This document shows, in pieces, positions 45,684 through 53,875 of a stretch of 64,000 nucleotides of DNA. This stretch comes from Nocardia colli (GTDB taxonomy: Bacteria; Actinomycetota; Actinomycetes; Mycobacteriales; Mycobacteriaceae), in NCBI RefSeq assembly GCF_008704205.1, contig NZ_VXLC01000010.1, positions 248,001 to 312,000 on the forward strand. The letters run 5' to 3'. Within the stretch, counting starts at the first letter, position 1. Each line of letters opens with the position of its first letter. The position numbers and the translations under genes are program-made. The notes beneath the pieces were generated by a model. That model was not told the origin of the DNA, searched no databases, and saw only the letters and a list, made by a program, of their open reading frames with translations.

Positions 45684-46266
45684 TTCGACGGCGCAGGTCG
45701 ACACCCGTACCAGCAAGCCAACGTCGGCGAAGATCGTGGTCGCGGGTGGCTTCGGTGTCGGTAAGACCACGATGGTCGGTGCTGTCTCGGAGATCGTTCC
45801 GCTGCGCACCGAGGCATTGGTGACCAATGCCAGTACCGGAATCGACAATTTGACGGGCATCCCGATGAAGTCGACCACCACCGTGGCGATGGACTTCGGC
45901 CGGATCAGCCTCGCCGACGATCTGGTGCTGTACCTCTTCGGTACGCCGGGCCAGTACCGATTCTGGTTCATGTGGGACGACCTGATCCGCGGCGCCATCG
46001 GCGCCGTGGTCCTGGTCGACACCCGCAGGCTCGAGGACAGCTTCGCGGCCGTCGACTACTTCGAAGCGCGCGGCCTACCGTTCCTGGTGGCGCTCAACGA
46101 ATTCGACGACGCGCCGCGGTACCCGATCGAGGACATCCGGCAGGCCCTCGCGGTCCCGGCGGACGTGCCGATCCTGTCCATCGACGCCCGGCGTCGCGAG
46201 CCGGCCAAGCAGGCCTTGGTCGCGCTCACCGAGTACGCCCTGCGCAAGGTGATGCAGGGCTACTGA
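45664..46266 (+). CDS. Conservon small GTPase (CvnD type)
   Basis: The GTG at 45664 gives 200 residues. Nucleotide-binding boxes: P-loop VAGGFGVGKTTMVGAVSE, switch region STGIDNLTGIPMKSTTTVAM, LYLFGTPGQYRF (G3-like, GTPGQ), and LVALNEFDD as a degenerate NKxD box (NEFD). This is the MglA/CvnD-like family regulated by roadblock proteins. With the kinase, roadblock and DUF742 genes it completes a conservon thought to form a membrane-associated signalling complex. AccD3 starts 11 bp later. Confidence 0.92.
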   Translation: MDSGVFDSTAQVDTRTSKPTSAKIVVAGGFGVGKTTMVGAVSEIVPLRTEALVTNASTGIDNLTGIPMKSTTTVAMDFGRISLADDLVLYLFGTPGQYRFWFMWDDLIRGAIGAVVLVDTRRLEDSFAAVDYFEARGLPFLVALNEFDDAPRYPIEDIRQALAVPADVPILSIDARRREPAKQALVALTEYALRKVMQGY

Positions 46267-46277
46267 GTGCTCGCGCG

Positions 46278-47783
46278 GTGAGGATTTCGGCGCGCGAACT
46301 ACTCGGGCAACTGCTCGACACCGACTCGTATGTCAGCTGGGACCGGCCACCGATCGCGGTGGCCGCGACCACGCGATACCGCGAGGCGTTGCAGAAGGCT
46401 GCGGTCGCGGCGGGCACCGATGAGTCGGTGCTCACCGGCGAGGGACTGCTGCGTGGCCGCCGGGTCGCCGTAATCGCCTGTGAGTTCGGCTTTTTGGCGG
46501 GTTCGATCGGGGTCGCCGCGGCGGAACGAATCGTGTCCGCGGTCGAGCGGGCCACCGAACTCGGGCTGCCCCTGGTCGCTTCGCCGACCTCCGGCGGCAC
46601 CCGCATGCAAGAGGGCACCGTCGCGTTCGTGCAGATGGTGAAGATCGCCGGTGCGGTCGCCGCGCACAAGGCCGCGGGGCATCCCTATCTGGTCTACTTG
46701 CGCAATCCCACCATGGGCGGCGTCTTCGCCTCGTGGGGTTCGTTGGGGCACATGACTTTTGCCGAACCCGGCGCGTTGATCGGGTTTCTCGGGCCGCGTG
46801 TCTATCAGGCGCTGTACGGTCAGCCGTTCCCCGAAGGTGTGCAGACGGCCGAAAACCTTTACCGCCGTGGAGTTATCGACGGTGCCATCACCGTGTCCAT
46901 CTTCCGGCGTATCGCGCATCGTGCGCTGAGCGTCCTCAGTGGGATTCCGGATTCGCCTGCGAGCGAACATGTTCCGCGCCCGGACCGGAAGCTGCCCGAC
47001 GCGGTCTCGGCGTGGGAGTCCGTTGTGATCTCGCGCCGCTCGGACCGGCCCGGTATTCGAGACCTGTTACGCCATGTGACACAACGGGTTCCGCTGAGCG
47101 GAACCGGACAGGGCGAAGCGGATCGGACCGTCGTGCACGCACTGGCGCGCTTCCGCGGCCAGCCGTGCGTGGTGTTCGGGCACGACCGATCCGGGCAGCA
47201 AGGCGGGTACTCCATGGGGCCCGCCGCATTACGGGAAGCGCGCCGCAGCATGGCGCTTGCCGAAGAGTTGCGGTTGCCGCTCGTGCTGGTGATCGACACC
47301 TCCGGCGCCGCCCTGTCGAGGGAGGCCGAGGAGCGCGGATTGGCACCCGAGATCGCCCGCTGCATCGCGGATTTGGTGACATTGGCCACTCCGACTGTCT
47401 CGGTGCTGCTCGGTCAGGGCACCGGCGGCGGCGCGCTGGCCCTGCTCCCCGCCGACCGCGTCCTGGCCGCCACCCACGGCTGGCTGGCCCCGCTGCCGCC
47501 GGAGGGCGCGAGCGCCATCGTCCACCGCGACACCGAGCACGCCGCGGAACTGGCCGAGTCCCAGCGCATCCGCGCCGCCGACCTGCTCGCCGACGGCGTG
47601 GTCGACCGCATCGTGCCCGAATACCCCGACGCCGCCGACGAATCGGTCGACTTCGCCCGCCGCATGGGCGCCGCCATCGCCGACGAACTCGCTCAGCTCC
47701 GGCAACGCCCCGCCGCCGAACTCTGTGCCCTGCGTCAACAGCGCTACCGCAGACTCGGCCTCCCGAAAGCGGCAGACGGCTAA
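46278..47783 (+). CDS. accD3: Acyl-CoA carboxylase carboxyltransferase, AccD3 type
   Basis: The GTG at 46278 gives 501 residues. Both crotonase-like halves of a carboxyltransferase are present: LVASPTSGGTRMQEGTVAFV, YLRNPTMGGVFASWGSLGHM (beta-type) and LVIDTSGAALSREAEERGLA, LLGQGTGGGALALLPADRVL (alpha-type). So it is a beta/alpha fusion like E. coli AccD+AccA, without an AccD zinc finger. The match is M. tuberculosis AccD3 (Rv0904c). It likely carboxylates acetyl- or acyl-CoA with a biotinylated AccA subunit encoded elsewhere. It is placed at the end of the conservon rather than directly beside prrA. The stop interlocks with the opposing gene (CTAA). Confidence 0.88.
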   Translation: MRISARELLGQLLDTDSYVSWDRPPIAVAATTRYREALQKAAVAAGTDESVLTGEGLLRGRRVAVIACEFGFLAGSIGVAAAERIVSAVERATELGLPLVASPTSGGTRMQEGTVAFVQMVKIAGAVAAHKAAGHPYLVYLRNPTMGGVFASWGSLGHMTFAEPGALIGFLGPRVYQALYGQPFPEGVQTAENLYRRGVIDGAITVSIFRRIAHRALSVLSGIPDSPASEHVPRPDRKLPDAVSAWESVVISRRSDRPGIRDLLRHVTQRVPLSGTGQGEADRTVVHALARFRGQPCVVFGHDRSGQQGGYSMGPAALREARRSMALAEELRLPLVLVIDTSGAALSREAEERGLAPEIARCIADLVTLATPTVSVLLGQGTGGGALALLPADRVLAATHGWLAPLPPEGASAIVHRDTEHAAELAESQRIRAADLLADGVVDRIVPEYPDAADESVDFARRMGAAIADELAQLRQRPAAELCALRQQRYRRLGLPKAADG

Positions 47784-48739
47784 GCGCCCGGCGCGCTGAG
47801 CTCCGCGATCAACTCCCGATACCGCGCGAACGCCGGCTTCGGCGTGTAATCCGAACGCAGCAAACCGAACTCGAAGTTCATATCGCCGTGCCCGGTGTCC
47901 GCGTCGCGCAACGCGAAATGCTCGTACGTGTCGATATTGAGCGTGGAGGCGAGCGCGTCGACGGTGCGAACCACACTGTCCAGCACCGCTTCCTGCCGCG
48001 CATACGACCGGCCCGGCCCGGTCGGCCAACCGGTCTCGGTGACGTGCATCGGCGTCGACTCCGGAATATCGGCCGCGGTCAGGCTCTGCTGCCGGAACCC
48101 GGTCAGCACCGCGGTGACCGCATCGACCAACTGTGCGGAAGCGATGGGCTGGAACACATCCGGGAAGAAGTCCAGGCCCACATAGTCGAGCGCGTCGACG
48201 AACTCCCGCCCGCCGCGCCGCCCGAGATCGGTCCAGAACTCCTGTGCGGGATCCAAGATCGGTGTCGAATTGCACCCGATCCGCACATCCAGGCCGAGCC
48301 GCCCGGCTTCCTCCTTCGCTGCGATCACCCCTTCGACGATCGCCTGCCGCACCGCCGGAAACCCGCCGTCCCCACCGGGACCCGCGTGATTGGCCTCCTC
48401 GGCGACCTGCAACGACGCGAGCCGCGACCCGAATCGCCGCAGCTGGGCGCGGAGGTAATCCAGCCAGCCCGACAGGTCCGCGCTGCGGTCGTGAAAGCAC
48501 ACCACCAGATCCAGCTTCCGGCTGTTCTGGGCGTATTGCGCCACGTCCGGCGGGGCCTCGCGCACGCCGCCGATGCTCTCGCCGTAGAGCAGATATCCCC
48601 GGGCCAGGAACGGATGTTCGCCGTGCAGCGCGTCGAGCGCCGCACCGATCTGTTCGGCCTGTTCCGGCGGCCCTGGCGTCAGATTGCCGTGTTCGTCGGC
48701 GCCGAGCCCGCCCGCGTAGATCCCGAATCGAAGAGCCAT
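47780..48739 (-). CDS. Glycoside-hydrolase-like TIM-barrel protein
   Basis: This is a 319-residue cytosolic protein. The barrel shows clan-A-like catalytic positions: the acid/base candidate in LQVAEEANH (Glu115) and the nucleophile candidate in MHVTETGWPTGPG (Glu235). Other segments are ALDYVGLDFFPDVFQPIAS and TYEHFALRDADTGHGDMNFE. No signal peptide, so any substrate is intracellular or the protein is not a classical hydrolase. Divergent from a TetR gene with repeated operator-like boxes, which probably controls it. I do not recognise the exact family. Confidence 0.75.
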   Translation of the reverse strand: MALRFGIYAGGLGADEHGNLTPGPPEQAEQIGAALDALHGEHPFLARGYLLYGESIGGVREAPPDVAQYAQNSRKLDLVVCFHDRSADLSGWLDYLRAQLRRFGSRLASLQVAEEANHAGPGGDGGFPAVRQAIVEGVIAAKEEAGRLGLDVRIGCNSTPILDPAQEFWTDLGRRGGREFVDALDYVGLDFFPDVFQPIASAQLVDAVTAVLTGFRQQSLTAADIPESTPMHVTETGWPTGPGRSYARQEAVLDSVVRTVDALASTLNIDTYEHFALRDADTGHGDMNFEFGLLRSDYTPKPAFARYRELIAELSAPGA

Positions 48740-48760
48740 GGGCCGACCGTAGCATCGATA

Positions 48761-48788
48761 TTTGGTGTCACACCAAAATTGGTGTCAC
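48761..48788. promoter_or_regulatory. TetR operator: palindrome plus third half-site
   Basis: TTTGGTGT-C-ACACCAAA (48761-48777) is a perfect 17-base palindrome. TTGGTGTCAC recurs directly at 48762-48771 and 48779-48788, 17 bp apart, giving ACCAA-AA-TTGGT between them. Located between the divergent glycoside-hydrolase-like and TetR genes, it is the likely autoregulatory operator. Confidence 0.75.
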
Positions 48789-48820
48789 GCTACAATTCGG
48801 GCGTACCGACGAGGAGGACC

Positions 48821-49432
48821 ATGGCGCTGCGCGAGGAAAAGAAGCGGGCAACCCGGCTGGCCATCGCCGACGCCGCGATGGGTCTGTTCGGCGCGCACGG
48901 CTTCGACCGGGTCACCGTCGCCGAGGTGGCGGACGCCGCCCGGGTGTCGATCAACACCGTCTTCAACTACTTCCCGACCAAGGAGGATCTCTTCTTCGAT
49001 CGGCAAGCCGAGGTGATCGACCGGCTCGCGGGCGCGGTACGGCAACGCGCCGCCGACGAGTCGCCCGCGGCGGCGGTGCACCGCCTGTTCCTCGACGAAC
49101 TACGGCGCGACGAGCCGACTTTGGGCTTGTCCGCCGAAGCCACGACCTTCTGGCAACTGGTCGACGCCAGCCCGGCGCTACAGGCTCGGCTGCGCCTGCT
49201 CGGCGAACAGACCGAGGCCGCGCTCGCCGAGGCCATTACGGAGTCGATCGGCGCGGGCAAACGTGACGCAACACCACGGGTGCTGGCGGCCGCCCTCGCC
49301 GGCATCGATCGCGCGCTGCACGCGGAGATCCGGCATCGGTTGCAGTCGGGCGACGCCCCGGACGCGGTGCGCCGCGACATCCGCAAGGCCGCCGGCCTGT
49401 TCGAGACGATGGCCGGCCTCGGTGTTCAGTGA
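48821..49432 (+). CDS. TetR family regulator
   Basis: The ATG at 48821 follows GAGGAGG. This 203-residue protein has the N-terminal helix-turn-helix KRATRLAIADAAMGLFGAHG, FDRVTVAEVADAARVSINTV, FNYFPTKEDLFFDRQ. The C-terminal ligand domain is helical (SPALQARLRLLGEQTEAALA). It most likely binds the GGTGTCACACC-type boxes in the 81-bp region shared with the glycoside-hydrolase-like gene. Confidence 0.9.
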   Translation: MALREEKKRATRLAIADAAMGLFGAHGFDRVTVAEVADAARVSINTVFNYFPTKEDLFFDRQAEVIDRLAGAVRQRAADESPAAAVHRLFLDELRRDEPTLGLSAEATTFWQLVDASPALQARLRLLGEQTEAALAEAITESIGAGKRDATPRVLAAALAGIDRALHAEIRHRLQSGDAPDAVRRDIRKAAGLFETMAGLGVQ

Positions 49433-49577
49433 CGCTTACCGAGTCGCGTAGCGCGCCTTATCGAGTCGCGACCGTCACTGTTGGCCGGCGAGAAACCGCA
49501 GGTCGGGCGGTAAACCGGGGCTCAACACGCCAAGGGGCAGCGTTGACGGCTCGCCGCCACACTTCTACCGTCGCAGG

Positions 49578-50432
49578 GTGACCTTCAGAAGCGAGACCTC
49601 CGCCATACCCTCGATCATCCTGAACGACGGCAACGTGATCCCGCAGCTGGGCTTCGGCGTTTTCCAGGTGCCCGACGACGAGGTGACCCCGGTCGTCACC
49701 GCGGCGCTGGAGGCCGGCTACCGCAGCATCGACACCGCGGCGATCTATGGCAACGAAGAAGGCACCGGTCGCGCAATCCGTGAGTTCGGCCTGCCGCGCG
49801 ACGAGGTCTACGTCACCACCAAGCTGTGGAATGCCGATCAGGGCTTCGATTCGACCCTGCGCGCGTTCGACACGAGCATGAAGAAGCTCGGCCTGGATTA
49901 CGTCGATCTGTACCTGATCCATTGGCCGGTGGCCCAGGCCGATCGCTACATCGACACGTTCCGCGCCTTCCAAGCACTGAAGTCACAGGGCCGGATCAAG
50001 TCGATCGGCGTCTCGAACTTCACCGTCGCCCACCTGGAGCGCCTCATCGGCGAGACCGGCGAAACCCCCGTGGTGAACCAGATCGAGCTACATCCGCGCC
50101 TGGCCCAGCGCGAACTGCGCGACTTCCACGCCGGCCACGCCATCGCCACCGAGGCCTGGGGCCCGCTCGGCCAGGGCACCCTCCTCGACGACCCCACCAT
50201 CACCTCGATCGCCGCCGCCGTAGGCCGCACCCCCGCCCAGGTGATCATCCGCTGGCACCTCCAACTCGGCAACATAGTCATCCCGAAGTCCGTCACCCCC
50301 TCCCGAATCGCCGAAAACCTCGACGTCTTCGCCTTCGAACTCTCCCGAGACCAACTGGACGCCATCAACGCCCTCGACAACAACGGCCGAGTAGGCGCCC
50401 ACCCCGACACAATGACCGCCGGCCTGGACTAA
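49578..50432 (+). CDS. Aldo/keto reductase
   Basis: The GTG at 49578 gives 284 residues. Complete AKR signature: PQLGFGVFQVPDDE, GYRSIDTAAIYGNEEGTGRA (Asp and Tyr of the tetrad), VYVTTKLWN (Lys), YLIHWPV (His) and VIPKSVTPSRIAENLDVF (NADPH binding). Close to mycobacterial Rv2971-type reductases (2,5-diketo-D-gluconate reductase/methylglyoxal-like). Likely cytosolic detoxification of carbonyls. The stop interlocks with the opposing gene (CTAA). Confidence 0.93.
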   Translation: MTFRSETSAIPSIILNDGNVIPQLGFGVFQVPDDEVTPVVTAALEAGYRSIDTAAIYGNEEGTGRAIREFGLPRDEVYVTTKLWNADQGFDSTLRAFDTSMKKLGLDYVDLYLIHWPVAQADRYIDTFRAFQALKSQGRIKSIGVSNFTVAHLERLIGETGETPVVNQIELHPRLAQRELRDFHAGHAIATEAWGPLGQGTLLDDPTITSIAAAVGRTPAQVIIRWHLQLGNIVIPKSVTPSRIAENLDVFAFELSRDQLDAINALDNNGRVGAHPDTMTAGLD

Positions 50433-51532
50433 CCCAACCCCAGATAGTCGGTCAGTTCCACGGCCGCTGCTCGGCCGGCGCGGTTGGCGCCGATGGTGCT
50501 GGCGGAGGGACCGTAGCCGATGAGGTGGATGCGGGGGTCGGTGGCTACCTGGGTGGCGAGGCGGCCGGTCATGGTGATGCCGCCGCCGGGGCCGCGTAGG
50601 CGCAGGGGTGCCAAATGGTCCAGGGCGCTGCGGAATCCGGTGGCCCAGAGGATGACCTGGGCGGGTTGGAAGGTGCCGTCGGGCCAGCGCACGCCGTCGG
50701 GTTCGATGTGGTCGAACATGGGCAGGCGGTGCAGTGCACCGCGTCGTTGGGCGGCCCGTAGTCGGTCGTCGAGTCGCAGTCCGGTCACCGAGACCACCGA
50801 TCCGGGTGGCAGTCCGCGGCGTACTCGGTCCTCCACCTTGGCGACAGCCGCGCGCCCGTCTTCCGGGCCGAATGATGCGTCGCGGAAGATCGGTTCGGTA
50901 CGGGTCACCCATGTGGTGGAGGTCACCTGGGAGATCTCGTCGAGCAATTGCACGGCCGAGATGCCGCCGCCGACCACCACCACGTGCTTGCCGGCGAACT
51001 CCGCCGCGGTGCGATAGTCGTGCGTGTGCAGCTGGCGTCCGGCGAAGGTCTCCGCGCCGCGATAGCGCGGGATGAACGGATGTTCCCAGGTCCCGGTCCC
51101 GTTGATCAGGCCGCGCACCCGGATCGTGCCCGCGGAGTCGGTCTCCGCGTTGAGGATCGGCCCGTGCTCGGCCGGGCTGCCGTCCTCGGTCCGATCGCAC
51201 ACCACCTTCACCGAGACCTGGCGGCGAACCCGCAGATCGAAGTGCTTCTCGTAGAGCTCGTAGTAGTGCGGCACCGCGGTCGCCGCGGGCGCGGATTCCG
51301 AACCGGGCGGCAAGGTCTCGGCGAACGACATGCCCGGGAGGTCGTGTACCCGATTGACCGTGGTCAGGGTGAGCGAGGGCCAGCGGAACTGCCAGGCCCC
51401 GCCCGGACCGGGTGCATGGTCCACGATGAGAAAGTCCTGTTCGGGGCGCAGCCCGAGGCGCTGAAGGTGATAGCCAGCTGACAGCCCGGCCTGACCAGCG
51501 CCGATCACCAGGAGGTCGAAGTCTGTCGGCAC
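50429..51532 (-). CDS. FAD-dependent NAD(P)-binding oxidoreductase (monooxygenase-like)
   Basis: This is a 367-residue protein from the GTG at 51532. Two Rossmann motifs: LLVIGAGQAGLSAGYHLQRL (FAD) and HVVVVGGGISAVQLLDEISQ (NADPH), plus PGGAWQFRWPSLTLTTVNRV and the ATGFRSALDHL motif near the C-terminus. Related to flavin monooxygenases and CzcO-like proteins, but shorter than a BVMO and lacking the FxGxxxHxxxW/P fingerprint at the expected site. Substrate unknown. Confidence 0.85.
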   Translation of the reverse strand: MPTDFDLLVIGAGQAGLSAGYHLQRLGLRPEQDFLIVDHAPGPGGAWQFRWPSLTLTTVNRVHDLPGMSFAETLPPGSESAPAATAVPHYYELYEKHFDLRVRRQVSVKVVCDRTEDGSPAEHGPILNAETDSAGTIRVRGLINGTGTWEHPFIPRYRGAETFAGRQLHTHDYRTAAEFAGKHVVVVGGGISAVQLLDEISQVTSTTWVTRTEPIFRDASFGPEDGRAAVAKVEDRVRRGLPPGSVVSVTGLRLDDRLRAAQRRGALHRLPMFDHIEPDGVRWPDGTFQPAQVILWATGFRSALDHLAPLRLRGPGGGITMTGRLATQVATDPRIHLIGYGPSASTIGANRAGRAAAVELTDYLGLG

Positions 51533-51622
51533 AGCCGCCGATCGTATCCGCTTCAGCGGTCTACGCCGTCGGCTGTGGCAAAGTGAATGTAACTAGACGG
51601 ATCGTTCAGTTGGGGAGGTCGC

Positions 51623-52351
51623 ATGCTCGGAGTTAGCCGAGACGGTGACGTAGTGACCATCGAACTTCAGCGTGAGGAGCGGCGCAACGCGCTGAACCTC
51701 GAACTCATCACGCTGCTGCGCGAAGCCGTCCTTGCCGCCGTCGCCGATGACGCGCGGGTGATCGTGATCACCGGGCGCGGCCCGATCTTCAGCGCGGGCG
51801 CGGATCTGTCCGGCGTCTACTCCGAGGAGTTCCTCGAGGGACTCCAGGACATGCTGCACACCATCGAGTCGGTTCCGGTGCCGGTGATCTCGGCGATCAA
51901 CGGCGGCGCGCTCGGCGCGGGCGTGCAGGTGGCCCTCGCCTCGGATCTGCGGGTCATCGCGCCGGACGCCTACATCGCGGTGCCCGCGGCCAAGCTCGGC
52001 ATCTCGGTGGACCGGTGGACGGTGCGCAGGCTGGTGTCGCTGATCGGCGGCGGCCCGGCCCGCACCATCCTGCTCGGCGCGGATCAGGTGACGGCCGCCG
52101 ACGCCTACAACTTCGGCTTCGCCAACCGGCTCGGCTCGCTGGCCGACGCCCAGTCCTGGGCCAAGCAGATCGCCCAGCTCGCGCCGCTGTCGCTGCGGCA
52201 CATGAAGCTGGTGCTCAACGACGACGGCACCCGCGAGCCGGACAACGCGCAGCAGCGCGCCGCGCTCGAGGCGGCCTGGACCAGCGCCGACGCGCAGGAG
52301 GGCCGATTGGCCAGGCAAGAGAAGCGCGCCGCGAAATTCCTGGGGCGCTGA
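51623..52351 (+). CDS. echA6: Enoyl-CoA hydratase family protein, EchA6-like
   Basis: This is a 242-residue crotonase-fold protein: ERRNALNLELITLLREAV, oxyanion hole SAGADLSGVYSEE and NGGALGAGVQVALASDLRVI, then VDRWTVRRLVSLIGGGPART. The catalytic Glu positions of active hydratases are not obvious. M. tuberculosis EchA6 (Rv0905) is a non-catalytic acyl-CoA-binding protein that feeds mycolic acid synthesis, and the position near AccD3 and before the MBL-fold gene matches. GGGAGG precedes the ATG. The stop overlaps the next ATG (TGATG). Confidence 0.85.
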   Translation: MLGVSRDGDVVTIELQREERRNALNLELITLLREAVLAAVADDARVIVITGRGPIFSAGADLSGVYSEEFLEGLQDMLHTIESVPVPVISAINGGALGAGVQVALASDLRVIAPDAYIAVPAAKLGISVDRWTVRRLVSLIGGGPARTILLGADQVTAADAYNFGFANRLGSLADAQSWAKQIAQLAPLSLRHMKLVLNDDGTREPDNAQQRAALEAAWTSADAQEGRLARQEKRAAKFLGR

Positions 52352-53493
52352 TGAACATTCGCAGCCTTGCCGCGGCCGCCGCGGGTGCACTGGGCCTGAC
52401 CTGGGTGGTTCGCGCGGCGTGGGGCATCCCGTCCGCGATGGGCGCCTCGATCAACGCCATCCAGCCGTACGCGGCCGGCGCGGCGACCTACCGCAACCGC
52501 CAGTTCCACAACACCGAGCCGAGTAGTCAGCTGGCCGCGGGATCCGCACCGTCGCTGCTGGTTTCGGCGCTCACCAAGCGCAACGCCGGCCGTCCGACCG
52601 GGGTCATCCCGCTGCAGACCCCGCAGTTGCCGGACACCGCGGCCGACCTGGCCGTCACCTGGTACGGCCACGCCACCGCGCTGATCGAGATCGACGGCTA
52701 CCGGGTGCTCACCGATCCGGTGTGGAGCGAACGGGTTTCGCCGTCCGCGCTGGTCGGCCCGAGCCGGATGCATCCGGTACCGACGCCGCTGTCGGAACTG
52801 CCCGCGCTCGACGCGGTGATCATCTCGCACGACCACTACGACCACCTGGACAAGGACACGGTCCGCGAGCTGGTGCTGCGCCAGACCGCGCCGTTCCTGG
52901 TCCCGGTCGGCATCGGCGCGCACCTGCGGCACTGGGGTGTGCCGGAACGCCGGATCATCGAATTGGATTGGGGCGGTTCGGTTTCGCTGTCCGCGCTGGG
53001 CCGGGCGCACGAGGGTTCGGATCTGGTACTCACCTGTACCGAGGCGCGGCACTTCTCCGGCCGCGGCCTGGTCCGCAACACCACGCTGTGGGCGTCGTGG
53101 TCGATCGTCGGCCCGACCAAGCGGGCGTACTTCGGCGGCGACACCGGCTACACCAAGGCGTTCGCCGAAGCCGGTGCGGCCCTTGGCCCGTTCGACCTGA
53201 CCCTGCTGCCCATCGGCGCCTATGACGAGCGGTGGCGCGACGTGCACATGAACCCGGAGGAAGCGGTGCGCGCGCACGCCGACCTGTGCACCGGCGACGC
53301 CGGGCACGGCCTGCTGGTGCCGATCCACTGGGCGACCTTCAATCTGGCCTTCCACGGTTGGTCGGAGCCGGTGCGGCGCATGGTGACCGCGGCCGAGGCG
53401 GCCGGCACGGCGATCGCGATTCCGATGCCCGGCCAGCGGGTCGAGCCAGGTAGCACCGCAGCACGGGATTCGTGGTGGGAAGATGTGGGTTGA
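52351..53493 (+). CDS. Metallo-beta-lactamase-fold hydrolase (NAPE-PLD-like, Rv0906-like)
   Basis: The ATG at 52351 overlaps the EchA6 stop. This 380-residue protein begins with a hydrophobic segment (AAAAAGALGLTWVVRAAWG) that may be a signal or membrane anchor. The zinc-binding motif SHDHYDHLD is intact, with the downstream ARHFSGRG, GGDTGYTKAF and VPIHWATFNLAFHGW histidine/aspartate ligands of the N-acylphosphatidylethanolamine phospholipase D-like branch. Probably acts on a phospholipid or lipid ester in the envelope. Coupling to echA6 suggests a lipid role. Confidence 0.88.
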   Translation: MNIRSLAAAAAGALGLTWVVRAAWGIPSAMGASINAIQPYAAGAATYRNRQFHNTEPSSQLAAGSAPSLLVSALTKRNAGRPTGVIPLQTPQLPDTAADLAVTWYGHATALIEIDGYRVLTDPVWSERVSPSALVGPSRMHPVPTPLSELPALDAVIISHDHYDHLDKDTVRELVLRQTAPFLVPVGIGAHLRHWGVPERRIIELDWGGSVSLSALGRAHEGSDLVLTCTEARHFSGRGLVRNTTLWASWSIVGPTKRAYFGGDTGYTKAFAEAGAALGPFDLTLLPIGAYDERWRDVHMNPEEAVRAHADLCTGDAGHGLLVPIHWATFNLAFHGWSEPVRRMVTAAEAAGTAIAIPMPGQRVEPGSTAARDSWWEDVG

Positions 53494-53532
53494 CGACATC
53501 CTGCTAGTGGGCTAGAGGAAGGAACGAACGCT

Positions 53533-53823
53533 ATGAGCTTCGCGGATACTCTGAAGGGCCTCGTCGGCAAGGGCAAGGACGCGGCGGCCAAGAACGCCGA
53601 CAAGATCAACGACGCCATCGACAAGGGCGGCGACTTCATCGATCAGAAGACCCAGGGCAAGTACTCGGACAAGATCGCCAAGGGCAAGGAGGCCGCCAAG
53701 AAGGTGGTCCCGCCGGAGGATCAGCCGGGTGCGCCGGGTCAGCCGGGCGGTGCCGGTGCGCCGGGCACCACGCCGGACACCCCGGACGCGCCGGGCATGG
53801 ACAGCTCGAGCCCGCAGGTCTGA
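53533..53823 (+). CDS. Small protein of the MT0933/Rv0909 antitoxin family
   Basis: This is a 96-residue protein. Residues 1-60 match the family (SFADTLKGLVGKGKDAAAKN, DKINDAIDKGGDFIDQKTQG, KYSDKIAKGKEAAKK). The tail is a Pro/Gly-rich extension (GAPGQPGGAGAPG). Rv0909 is described as the antitoxin to the SRPBCC-fold toxin Rv0910 in M. tuberculosis. No SRPBCC gene is adjacent here, so a toxin-antitoxin role is unproven. The helical core also resembles CsbD/amphipathic stress proteins. GGAAGG is present upstream. Confidence 0.8.
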   Translation: MSFADTLKGLVGKGKDAAAKNADKINDAIDKGGDFIDQKTQGKYSDKIAKGKEAAKKVVPPEDQPGAPGQPGGAGAPGTTPDTPDAPGMDSSSPQV

Positions 53824-53875
53824 CGAGCGGCGGGGATCCGGCTTTCTGTCGGTCCCCGCCTCTAAACTCGATTGC

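Noticed and set aside
46733..49432. 899-codon plus-strand frame covering accD3, the glycoside-hydrolase-like gene and TetR
   Set aside because: Only its last 203 codons (from 48821) are a gene. The remainder is an Arg/Pro-rich frame-shifted shadow.
53533..53823. Full toxin-antitoxin locus
   Set aside because: Only the antitoxin-like family member is present. The next gene is ligD, and no SRPBCC toxin is nearby.
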